From contig JAISAX010000922.1 in the NCBI GenBank assembly GCA_031266495.1, positions 1-11,777 on the forward strand: a stretch of 11,777 nt of DNA. Reading direction: 5' to 3'. Below are positions 1-6,377 of the stretch, in pieces. Positions within the stretch are counted from its first letter, which is position 1. Each line of letters starts with the position of its first letter. The notes beneath the pieces are model-generated. The model was not told where the DNA came from and searched no databases. It saw nothing but the letters and a program-made list of their open reading frames with translations. The position numbers were made by a program, and so were the translations under genes. This DNA comes from Opitutaceae bacterium (GTDB lineage Bacteria > Verrucomicrobiota > Verrucomicrobiae > Opitutales > Opitutaceae).

Positions 1-53
1 CCCCGCCCGCCCCCCCGCCGCGCCCCCCCCCCCCCCCCCCCCGCCCCCCCCCC
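1..53. repeat. Poly-C low-complexity tract at window edge
   Basis: Almost pure C with a few single G interruptions. It includes an uninterrupted C20 at 23-42 and C10 at 44-53. It carries no information that can be assigned to a gene. It may be a genuine homopolymer or an assembly/sequencing artefact at a contig end; the sequence alone cannot tell. A second tract of the same kind lies at 388-410, which argues slightly for a local property of this locus. Confidence 0.85.
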
Positions 54-387
54 AACTACATGTACTGCACTGACTTGGGAAACTTTCTCTGCCTGTTTGC
101 CGTTCGTAAACGTCCCGGCGGCAGCAGCGCAGGGATCTGTTTTGCGATAGGTGGCGGCGAGGGTCATGTGGTTTCCTGACACAGTAAAAGCGCATACTTT
201 GCCAGATTTCCAGGACGGGTAGTCAAGTAAAATCCTGATTTTTGCGTTTTTTTTACGCAGCCCGGCTTTTTTTACAGGGAGGCCACCCGGTCAAATGAAC
301 AACCGACGAACCGCGTGCGTAGGAGCGGCAGGAATGCCGCCGCTCCCAGCTTCCGCCTGCGTATCTCTGTTCTTCCTCCTTAATTGG
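54..387. other. Intergenic stretch without a convincing gene
   Basis: About 330 bases with no recognisable gene. On the - strand an ATG at 167, preceded by AGGAAA a few bases upstream, opens a frame of about 38 codons that then runs into the poly-G complement of 1-53. It could be the start of a truncated gene but matches nothing I know. On the + strand 60-179 is a 39-codon frame, equally unconvincing. Bases 243-259 hold TGCGT and ACGCA around a T-run, a weak stem. The GC is moderate and there are two T-runs (about 247-254 and 267-273). No clear rho-independent terminator is seen. Confidence 0.5.
322..346. repeat. GC-rich hairpin / short intergenic palindrome
   Basis: GGAGCGGC at 322-329 is the reverse complement of GCCGCTCC at 339-346 (8 bp stem, 9 nt loop). 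An alternative inner stem pairs GCGGCA (325-330) with TGCCGC (335-340) around a GGAA tetraloop. It resembles the REP-like palindromes found elsewhere in the window at gene ends. It could be a REP-type element or the end of a transcript coming from the left. No T-run follows, so it is not a standard intrinsic terminator. Confidence 0.55.
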
Positions 388-418
388 CCCCCCCCCCCCC
401 CCCCCCCCCCGCAATAAT
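384..418 (+). promoter_or_regulatory. Possible promoter with poly-C spacer
   Basis: TTGGCC at 384-389 shares the TTG of a -35 box. AATAAT at 413-418 differs from TATAAT in one base. The spacer between them is 23 nt and is nearly all C, too long for good sigma-70 spacing. Loss of about six C would bring it to 17 nt. This is the layout expected of a promoter switched by tract length, but the -35 match is poor and the tract may not be accurate. A leader of about 145 nt would separate it from the gene at 569. Confidence 0.2.
388..410. repeat. C23 homopolymer upstream of the surface-protein gene
   Basis: Twenty-three consecutive C residues, bounded by TTAATTGG on the left and GCAATAATTCC on the right. 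It lies about 160 bases upstream of the chosen start (569) of the PEP-CTERM-type surface protein. Homopolymers of this length are prone to slipped-strand mispairing. In other bacteria such tracts in promoters or gene starts cause phase variation of surface proteins. Here that role is inference, and an artefact is possible. Confidence 0.8.
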
Positions 419-489
419 TCCACTAATGGCCGTGGCCTTCAGGCGGGCGTGACGCCGGAGCACCCGGCGACGGCTTTGTGCGGACTGCC

Positions 490-568
490 GCGAGTGCGGC
501 CAATGCGAGTGCGGCCAATGCACTCACCTCTCTCCAACCCGAAAACCAACACAACGGGAACCAACACA
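490..568 (+). repeat. Leader with two short direct repeats
   Basis: A perfect 15 bp unit (GCGAGTGCGGCCAAT) occurs twice in tandem at 490-504 and 505-519. Further on, AACCAACACA occurs at 544-553 and 559-568, also with a 15 nt offset, and the second copy ends directly before the ATG at 569. The frame stays open upstream to an ATG at 449, but that extension (RVRPM twice, then TNTTGTNT) looks like translated repeat. It would also place the signal peptide 40 residues inside the protein, so I treat the stretch as untranslated leader. Confidence 0.55.
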
Positions 569-1798
569 ATGAATACACTAAACAGAAGGATCAGGACATG
601 GCCGGTTATTGGCTTCGCGCTGTTTGCCACGATGCAAGCACAGGCCGCGACAGAAACGATAACAACGGCTTTCTTTGATGAGACATATGAAAAGACAGTA
701 AACGCGGGAGACACGCTCATATACGATACATCGGGTTCGGGAACCACAGCCGACGAAGGGGGGGCGATCAAAGTATATGGTCCAAACAGCCCGGACACCG
801 TTCCGCTCAGGATTACTACAGGCGCAGGCGCCACTGTGATATTCGAAAACAACTCGGCTGTAAATTTTGGAGGCGCCGTTCGCTCGAGTCAGGGAGACAT
901 CGTCCTGCAAAACACCGTCTTCAGGAACAACACGTCAACCGGCTATGACGGAGGAGCCGTTTATGTCACCGGCAATTTCACCTTGAATATAGACGACAAC
1001 CGCAGCCTCTCGTCCTGTAATAACCAAGCGGCTCGTGATGGCGGATTTTTGTTTTTGAGCGGAGGGGACGCTGCCAAGGGCTACACCACGGCCACATTCA
1101 ACATAGGCCAAAACTCCACCTATGCCATCGGGGATACTTCCAACAAAAATGCAGACACCCTGTATACAAGCTACGGCATCCTCAAGAAGACAGGGGCCGG
1201 CCGCCTGGTCATAAATTCGGATGCGGAATGGGGAGGCACGGCCACGGTGGAAGCGGGAACCCTGGAAATCAATGCCGACTGGTGTTTCGACGCGTATGGT
1301 TCGATGAATGTGAAATCCGGCGCAACCCTCTCGGGCAACGGTGCTTTCATCGTACTGGAGAATCTGGACAACAGGGTAACGATAGAGAAAGGCGGCACAC
1401 TCGCGCCCGGCAGCGGCGTCATCACGATCCCTTTTCTGACGCTCGAAGGCGGCGCCTTCCTGGACATCGGGAACGACGCCAGCATTTCCGTGGGAGACCT
1501 GATCCTCGATGACAGCGCCCTGACGGAAAAAATCACGGTAAGCCTGCGAACTCCGGGCGGCGAACTCGTGGACTACGCGATTTTCGAGGATCTTGACCGG
1601 ATGAGCATCACCTCATCCTCGGTCCTGCAAGACTACTTTGAGTTCACAAATTTCGAGGGCACCCTTTCCTACCTTGGCGGCAAGATTCTCCTCACCGGAA
1701 TGGTTATCCCGGAATCCTCAACCTGCGCGCTGGTCGCAGGGCTCGGTGCCATTGCCCTGGCCTTTCATCGACGGACGAAACACCGGAAAAGCGAATAA
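569..1798 (+). CDS. Secreted PEP-CTERM-type protein with Pmp-like and autotransporter beta-strand repeats
   Basis: A 409-residue predicted surface or exported protein. The ATG at 569 is preferred because residues 1-27 then form a clean signal peptide (NRRIR, a hydrophobic run, AQA cleavage). Residues 60-165 carry chlamydial Pmp-like motifs: GGAI at 64 and GGAV at 101 and 128, with FENN at 92 and FRNN at 118. Residues about 203-235 (KKTGAGRLVIN...VEAGTLEI) match the autotransporter-associated beta-strand repeat. The remainder is glycine/valine-rich beta-helix-like sequence. The C-terminus has a PEP-CTERM-like signal: VIPESS at about 379-384, a hydrophobic segment to about 399, then a basic tail (RRTKHRKSE). 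In that family the tail is recognised by an exosortase and the protein goes to the cell surface or matrix. The motif is PES rather than canonical PEP. No beta-barrel follows, so it is not a classical autotransporter. The start region is lower in GC than the enzyme genes. Actual function is unknown; adhesion or matrix is a guess. Confidence 0.85.
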   Translation: MNTLNRRIRTWPVIGFALFATMQAQAATETITTAFFDETYEKTVNAGDTLIYDTSGSGTTADEGGAIKVYGPNSPDTVPLRITTGAGATVIFENNSAVNFGGAVRSSQGDIVLQNTVFRNNTSTGYDGGAVYVTGNFTLNIDDNRSLSSCNNQAARDGGFLFLSGGDAAKGYTTATFNIGQNSTYAIGDTSNKNADTLYTSYGILKKTGAGRLVINSDAEWGGTATVEAGTLEINADWCFDAYGSMNVKSGATLSGNGAFIVLENLDNRVTIEKGGTLAPGSGVITIPFLTLEGGAFLDIGNDASISVGDLILDDSALTEKITVSLRTPGGELVDYAIFEDLDRMSITSSSVLQDYFEFTNFEGTLSYLGGKILLTGMVIPESSTCALVAGLGAIALAFHRRTKHRKSE

Positions 1799-1830
1799 CG
1801 GGATCGCGATTTCGGGGTTCATGCTGCTGC

Positions 1831-1960
1831 CTGCCGGACGAGGCGCGTTAGCGCCTCGCCCCTTGCCCCTTGCCGGGTTGCCTTTCAAACCGGCGATGCT
1901 GCGCGTCGTCAAGGCAGGCACTTTTCCGCAGGAAAAGTCGAGACCTGCCGCTACGTCGGA
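1831..1960 (+). repeat. Composite hairpin repeat, copy 1 (convergent junction)
   Basis: Two hairpin modules lie just after the stop of the surface-protein gene. Module X (1837-1860) contains CGAGGCGC-GTTA-GCGCCTCG, a perfect 8 bp stem. Module Y (1915-1948) contains CTTTTCC and GGAAAAG within outer CAGG/CCTG arms. TCAAACCG lies between the modules. The same modules in the same order occur in reverse orientation at 8721-8850. The element separates convergent genes (569-1798 + and 2059-4038 -). It could act as a bidirectional terminator or mRNA 3' stabiliser. It has no T-tract, so termination would not be of the textbook type. Confidence 0.75.
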
Positions 1961-2058
1961 GTGCGTAACATCAATAACTTATTGTTCATAACCTTCTTTG
2001 TTTTCCCTTCGTTTCCTTCTGTTCAAAAATGAATTTTCAGAACCTTCCTTACGGTTCC
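1961..2058. other. Purine/pyrimidine-skewed tail between convergent genes
   Basis: This holds a 13 bp palindrome, CAATAACTTATTG, at 1972-1984. A stretch of about 45 bases follows that is almost all pyrimidine on the + strand (runs of TTCTT, TTTTCCC, TTCGTTTCC). On the - strand this reads as repeated GAAGGAAAC-like units downstream of the heparinase stop. A 12-codon frame on the - strand (ATG at 1990) has AAGAAGG in front, but it is too short to call. No gene is seen. Confidence 0.45.
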
Positions 2059-4038
2059 TTACCACCCGGCGAGAGGCTTGACGGTGGCGGGCGAACCGGA
2101 AGCAGCGACTGGCGTCGTGCCGGGCGTGGCTTCGATGACGAGCCGGCCACTCTCACCGGCAGAGGTGGAAATCCTGATGAGGATGCGTTTAAGGCCGGGG
2201 TTGGGAGCGTCCCACGACGAAAGAAGGGTCGCCGTGTCCTCCACCGTGATGTCCACCGGCGCATCGGCGGCGGCGGGAAGCGGATCGGAAACCTGAAGTC
2301 GCAACGTCTTGCCGGCCTGACGGAGGAGCAGGGTGCGACGGTCGCTGTCCAGGCTGGCGTCGGCACGCGTGAGCCACTGGAAAGTGACCGCGGCGGGGCG
2401 GTCGGGAAGCGTGGTCCATTCGTCTTGCAGAATGATACGATGATCGGCGAGCAGGGCGACGCCGCGATGAAGCCGCGCCGCCTGGTCGGCGTAAAGCGGG
2501 GTGAGATCGAACTGGGTGAACGGAGCGGGGCAGTCGGCGCGAAAACGGAGAGGGCGCGCGGCGGCGTTCCAGATTTGGGGGGCGTCGTTGACGCGAGGGA
2601 TGTTGTGGCTTTCGGGACCGAGGCGGAAAATCTTCCAGCGATCGCCGTCGGGTCGGGAACTCCACAGTTTGAGGCCGTCGGATTCGAGCGAGTGGTAACT
2701 CTGCATGCCGGTGTCGATGGCCCAAAGGACGCCGTCGGCTTCGAGGACAAACGAGCCGGCATCCATGTGCGCGTGATTGTTGGACGGAGAGCCGCCCTTG
2801 ATGGCGAGGTAAACGGCGCGAGGGTCATTCCAGGCGGAGCGGTGGATGCCGACGGGATTGGGACCGCGTCCGAACCAGTGAAGCGAGGCCGTATCCGGAC
2901 CGGTGGAGGCGGAAAGCGTCGGATCGCTCCAGAGCAGGGCGAAGGGCAGGAAACGGCCGCCCCAACCGGGACGCGCGTTGGCGGATTGGCGGGTCGCACG
3001 GGTCTGGAGAGCGGCGAGGTCGTACCGGATCAGGTCGGCGCGGCGCGACTGACGCGCGAACCAGAAAAGGGCAGGGCTGAAACCGCGGCGTTCGACGGCG
3101 TCGCCATAGTTGAAAAAGCGGCCGGCCGGCGTCGTGACCTGCTGGAGATAGTCGGCGCTGGCGAGGAATCCGGGAAAGGCGTCGAGGCCGGCCGTCGTGC
3201 CGAGTGCCGTGCGCAGGGCCTCGACGAGCAGGACGTGAAAGGTGGTGCCGTAATCCCAGTACATGGGGCCTTCGACATAGGCGCCGTCGGGCGCATAGGC
3301 GTGGGCGGCGTGCTGAAGGTTGGCGCAGGCGCGTTCGACTGTGCGGCGGGCGAGATCGGGATCGCGCTCGGCGATGGCGAGGGCCGCAGCGACAAGGCCG
3401 CCGTGGCAAACCTGGTTCCAGTTGTTGTTGCCGGAAACCCAGCCCTGTTTCCCGGCGAAGGAAGGTTGAAGGGCCTTGGTGATCAGCGCGTCCTCAATGA
3501 GGGTCAGGTCGGTTTCGGCGAGCTGGTTGTAAAGCCAGTCGTAACCGGTGCCGAGCGCGAGCGCGGCTTCGGCGGTATCGAGAAAATGCGACGGATTCCA
3601 GTCGGGGGCGTTGGCGAGATGGCGCATCTCGACGACGGCGCGGTCGAAGTAACGGGCGTCGTCCGTCAGCCGATACGCAAGCGCGAGCAGGAAGATGCGG
3701 CCCTGGATGTCGCGGACAGGACCAAGAAGGCGGCGGCCTTCCTTGACAAGGGGAACGGGAGGCGCGGCGAGAAGCGCGTCGGCTTCGGTGCGGATGAGGG
3801 CGAAGAGCTGTTGCGAAACGGGATCGGCGGCGATGCGGGCGCGAAGCGCGGTCCAGTCGTCGGCGCGGGCGAAGAGTCGCGGGTGAGCGGGCAGGGTTTC
3901 GGGAAAGGCAATCGTGGCGGGCGATGCAGTCACAGGGGCCGGGGATGATGCGGCGAAGAGGGCGGGAGTGATGACAGGTGATGCCATGCACAACAGGCTG
4001 ACGCAGAAACAGGAAAGGCGAAAGATGGTTTTGCTCAT
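2059..4038 (-). CDS. Heparinase II/III-family polysaccharide lyase, exported
   Basis: A 659-residue protein. An upstream TTG at 4077 extends the frame, but the ATG at 4038 gives a normal signal peptide (KTIFR, hydrophobic core, ALFA cleavage near residue 29), so I use it. Residues about 45-370 look like the alpha/alpha-toroid of alginate-lyase/heparinase proteins: NNNWNQVCHGG at 204-214, YVEGPMYWDYG at 254-264 and NYGDA at 310-314. Residues about 385-640 fit the heparinase II/III beta-sandwich (PF07940 type), with SNNHAHMDAGSFVL at 419-432. Known members cleave uronic-acid polysaccharides by beta-elimination using Tyr/His residues. H212, Y260 and H422 are plausible counterparts, which is inference. 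It probably acts in the periplasm or outside the cell. It is the last gene of the oxidoreductase-GH2 cluster but is separated from GH2 by 293 bases with a large palindrome, so expression may be partly uncoupled. The exact substrate cannot be read from the sequence. Confidence 0.88.
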   Translation of the reverse strand: MSKTIFRLSCFCVSLLCMASPVITPALFAASSPAPVTASPATIAFPETLPAHPRLFARADDWTALRARIAADPVSQQLFALIRTEADALLAAPPVPLVKEGRRLLGPVRDIQGRIFLLALAYRLTDDARYFDRAVVEMRHLANAPDWNPSHFLDTAEAALALGTGYDWLYNQLAETDLTLIEDALITKALQPSFAGKQGWVSGNNNWNQVCHGGLVAAALAIAERDPDLARRTVERACANLQHAAHAYAPDGAYVEGPMYWDYGTTFHVLLVEALRTALGTTAGLDAFPGFLASADYLQQVTTPAGRFFNYGDAVERRGFSPALFWFARQSRRADLIRYDLAALQTRATRQSANARPGWGGRFLPFALLWSDPTLSASTGPDTASLHWFGRGPNPVGIHRSAWNDPRAVYLAIKGGSPSNNHAHMDAGSFVLEADGVLWAIDTGMQSYHSLESDGLKLWSSRPDGDRWKIFRLGPESHNIPRVNDAPQIWNAAARPLRFRADCPAPFTQFDLTPLYADQAARLHRGVALLADHRIILQDEWTTLPDRPAAVTFQWLTRADASLDSDRRTLLLRQAGKTLRLQVSDPLPAAADAPVDITVEDTATLLSSWDAPNPGLKRILIRISTSAGESGRLVIEATPGTTPVAASGSPATVKPLAGW

Positions 4039-4115
4039 CGGGGAAAAAGAACGAAACCGTATGCGGAGGATGCACAAGCGCGACCATCTTTTCCCTGCTC
4101 CCGTGTTTTCCCGAT

Positions 4116-4133
4116 GATCCTTGGTTAAGGATC
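4116..4133. repeat. Short perfect hairpin upstream of the heparinase gene
   Basis: GATCCTT-GGTT-AAGGATC: a perfect 7 bp stem with a 4 nt loop. It abuts the left end of the large palindromic element starting at 4132. On the - strand it lies between that element and the heparinase start at 4038. It could be a regulatory stem in the mRNA leader or a protein-binding palindrome. Confidence 0.55.
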
Positions 4134-4318
4134 TGATGTTATGCGGTGAGCAGGATGTGGCGCGGGCGTCCCGCCCGCCTCCGAAGTGGCACGGGCTTCC
4201 AGCCCGTGGACGGCGCGGAGCGCCGCCCCCTGCCTCTCAGGAAATCCCATGCCATGCGGCCAAGAGGCAACGCTCACGGGCTGGAAGCCCGCGCCACGAC
4301 GCTCCGCGTAACATCAGA
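4132..4318. repeat. Large imperfect palindromic element with terminal inverted repeats
   Basis: About 187 bp between GH2 and heparinase. The outer arms are TCTGATGTTATGCGG (4132-4146) and CCGCGTAACATCAGA (4304-4318), complementary at 14 of 15 positions. Complementarity continues inward: GTGGCGCGGGC near 4157-4167 pairs with GCCCGCGCCAC near 4287-4297, and CACGGGCTTCCAGCCCGTG near 4190-4208 is mirrored by CACGGGCTGGAAGCCCGCG near 4275-4293. Smaller palindromes such as GGCGCGGAGCGCC lie inside. It has the size and shape of a MITE-like or REP-cluster element without coding capacity. Frames through it (for example the phrase GTGFQPV) are repeat-derived. In RNA it would fold into a long stem between the two genes. 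Confidence 0.75.
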
Positions 4319-4331
4319 TGTCCATTGCAAA

Positions 4332-6377
4332 TTACCGGACGGGATACTCCGTTTTCAGGATCGTGAAACCTCCCGGTTTTTCCAGTTCCACCGCGATCTT
4401 TGCGGCGCCGGTGCCGGGAGTAACAGTGAAGGTTTCCGTTTCACCGGGAAAAAGTCGTGGAATATCAAATACCCGGCCGCCCGCCTTGAGCTTGTAGTTG
4501 CGCATCGTGTAACTCGGAAAATCCGTTCGCGCCGTGACGCTGGCCTCGAACGCTCCGGAATCCGTCTTCTTCACCGTGACGACCGCCGGCGCGAACTCCT
4601 TTTGCCAAGCGTAATACATCGCCCTTGGCGTTCGATCCGGTTCCACCAGTCCAAAGGGACGGTATCCGTTCGCATTGGTACCGGGAAAGGAGCTCTGGTA
4701 ATCGTTGAACGTCCAGACCGACGCCCCGATCAGAAAATCGCACTTGCGAAAATCCGCCATCGCCCGCCGCACGTAGTTCACCCGTTCCTGCTCGTTTTTG
4801 ACCTTGTCCGCGCGCAGTCCGAACTCGCTCACATAAACCGGCTTTTCCGGGTAGAGCGCGTGAATGCGCTGCAGGCGCTGCAAATGGTCGCCATAGATGT
4901 TCGCGCTGATGAAATCCACGTACTGCGAGGCCTCGTCCTCCGGTTTTTTGATATTGGGGCGAGTCACGATATTGCTGGCAAATGTCACCAGGCGCGACGC
5001 ATCCAGAGCCTTCGCGAATGCATACATGTCGCGCGTCCACGCCTGCCCGGCGTCGGTCTGCGACTGGTATTCGTTCCCCAGGCTCCAGGCGATGACCGAC
5101 GGATGATTCCAGTCGCGCTCCACCATCTCCCGCATCTGCGCCTGGAATTTCTCCCGCATCACCGGATCGGCCATCTGCTCCGGCGTCATCTGCCAGTTGC
5201 CCGCCTCGCCGATGATCAACATTCCGAGCCGGTCCGCCTGGTCGAGCAGTTCCGTTGAGACCGGGTAGTGGCTGATGCGTGACAACTCCATGCCTCCGCT
5301 TTTGATCAGGCGCATGTCCTGCTCCAGAACTTTTGTCGGGTCCATCGAACCATAGCCGGGATAATCCAGCGGACGGTTGCATCCGCCGAGGGAAATCGTT
5401 TCGCCGTTCAACAACAACTTCGTCCCTCGCACCTCAATGCTGCGAATGCCGAAGGGAACCCGCGCCACATCCTTCCCCGCCCTCACTTCGGCGTCATACA
5501 TGACCGGATGGTCAAACCCCCAGAGTGCGACGGACTCCCCGGGTAGCATGGCCTCGATCCGGAAAACCCCCGTGCCCCGTGGCCCGACCGGCCCGCCGGA
5601 AATCTTTGCATCGACCGGAACTCGCTTCCCGTCACGGTACAGGTTCAGACCGATGTCGCGCGACGTCCATGTGGCATCCGCCGACCGGTTTCTCACGAAT
5701 ACCCGGACAAGCAACGTCGCGGTCCCTGCCGCCAGATCGGGAGTCGCCTCCACCTTCGTCTTGGCGATGTGGAATTCCGGACGCACGAGCAGGCTCACCG
5801 GTCGCGTGATCCCGCCGTAATTGATCCAGGGGAACAGTTGCCCGTAATTAAGATTCTGGTACGAAACCCTGGTTTTCGCTCCGGGGATGGTTCCTGTGCT
5901 CCAGGCGTTGTTGACGCGAACGACCAGCGCGTTTTTCCGGTCGGCCTTGTCGGATAGCAGGCCGGTGGCATCAAACTCGAACGGCGTGTACCCGCCCTCG
6001 TGCTCCCCGAGCAGCTTGCCGTTCAGCCAGACCGTCGCGTGATAAAAAACCGCGTCGAAATGGACGAAAACACGAGTGCCTTGCGCAGCCGGTTCGGCGG
6101 TGAACGTCCTGAAATACCACGCATTGCCCGTGTAGTAGTGATACCGCGGATCGACGGAAAAGCAGTGGGGCACGCTGACCTTGTCCCAGTGCGCGTTGAC
6201 GAATCCGGGTTTGAACCACGCCTGGGTTTCGCCCGCGCCGACGGGATCGAGCCCGAATTGCCACTCGCCATCAAGGGAGGTTTTTTCCGTTTGCGCGTGG
6301 AGCGTCGGCAACGCGAGCAATGCCAGCATCGCCAATGTCAGGGAGAGGAGCATGACAGGGGTTTTTGTCCGGTTCAT
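4332..6377 (-). CDS. Glycoside hydrolase family 2 protein (beta-galactosidase/beta-glucuronidase type), exported
   Basis: A 681-residue protein. The frame is open further upstream, but the ATG at 6377 gives a signal peptide (NRTKTPVMLLSLTLAMLALLALPTLHAQ) and forms an ATGA overlap with the stop of the preceding oxidoreductase gene. No Shine-Dalgarno sequence is visible, which fits translational coupling. Domains in order: sugar-binding jelly roll at about 34-200 (SLDGEWQFGLD, WYFRTFT, VWLNGKLLGEHEGGY), immunoglobulin-like domain at about 200-310, and TIM barrel from about 310. In the barrel SLGNE gives the likely acid/base E436 and YVSEFG the likely nucleophile E518. RISHYP and WTFNDYQ are also typical of GH2. 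Residues from about 600 form a C-terminal beta domain. Family members hydrolyse terminal beta-galactosides, glucuronides or galacturonides. The context (uronate lyases nearby) favours a uronide-containing oligosaccharide, but this is inference. Likely periplasmic. Confidence 0.92.
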   Translation of the reverse strand: MNRTKTPVMLLSLTLAMLALLALPTLHAQTEKTSLDGEWQFGLDPVGAGETQAWFKPGFVNAHWDKVSVPHCFSVDPRYHYYTGNAWYFRTFTAEPAAQGTRVFVHFDAVFYHATVWLNGKLLGEHEGGYTPFEFDATGLLSDKADRKNALVVRVNNAWSTGTIPGAKTRVSYQNLNYGQLFPWINYGGITRPVSLLVRPEFHIAKTKVEATPDLAAGTATLLVRVFVRNRSADATWTSRDIGLNLYRDGKRVPVDAKISGGPVGPRGTGVFRIEAMLPGESVALWGFDHPVMYDAEVRAGKDVARVPFGIRSIEVRGTKLLLNGETISLGGCNRPLDYPGYGSMDPTKVLEQDMRLIKSGGMELSRISHYPVSTELLDQADRLGMLIIGEAGNWQMTPEQMADPVMREKFQAQMREMVERDWNHPSVIAWSLGNEYQSQTDAGQAWTRDMYAFAKALDASRLVTFASNIVTRPNIKKPEDEASQYVDFISANIYGDHLQRLQRIHALYPEKPVYVSEFGLRADKVKNEQERVNYVRRAMADFRKCDFLIGASVWTFNDYQSSFPGTNANGYRPFGLVEPDRTPRAMYYAWQKEFAPAVVTVKKTDSGAFEASVTARTDFPSYTMRNYKLKAGGRVFDIPRLFPGETETFTVTPGTGAAKIAVELEKPGGFTILKTEYPVR

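Noticed and set aside
1..167. Partial - strand frame from ATG 167 running into the poly-G complement
   Set aside because: It has a plausible ribosome site, but only ~38 informative codons with no recognisable family, then homopolymer that may be artefact.
243..273. Hairpin plus T-run resembling an intrinsic terminator
   Set aside because: The T-run is in the loop of the weak stem. The stretch before the second T-run (AGCCCGGCT) can only form a 3-4 bp stem with a 1 nt loop, so it is not a credible terminator.
449..568. Upstream ATG at 449 extending the surface protein by 40 residues
   Set aside because: The extension encodes a duplicated RVRPM from a tandem repeat and would bury the signal peptide. 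The ATG at 569 gives a normal export signal.
2029..3948. Long + strand frame of 639 codons opposite the heparinase gene
   Set aside because: It is antisense to a gene with a clear family match. Its composition (Gly/Arg/Val-rich, no motifs) is typical of a shadow frame in high-GC DNA.
4121..5258. + strand frames starting in the palindromic element (with GTGFQPV or HGLPARG phrases)
   Set aside because: They are translations of the intergenic repeat continuing antisense to GH2. Such phrases are known to arise from repeats in PVC genomes, not from proteins.
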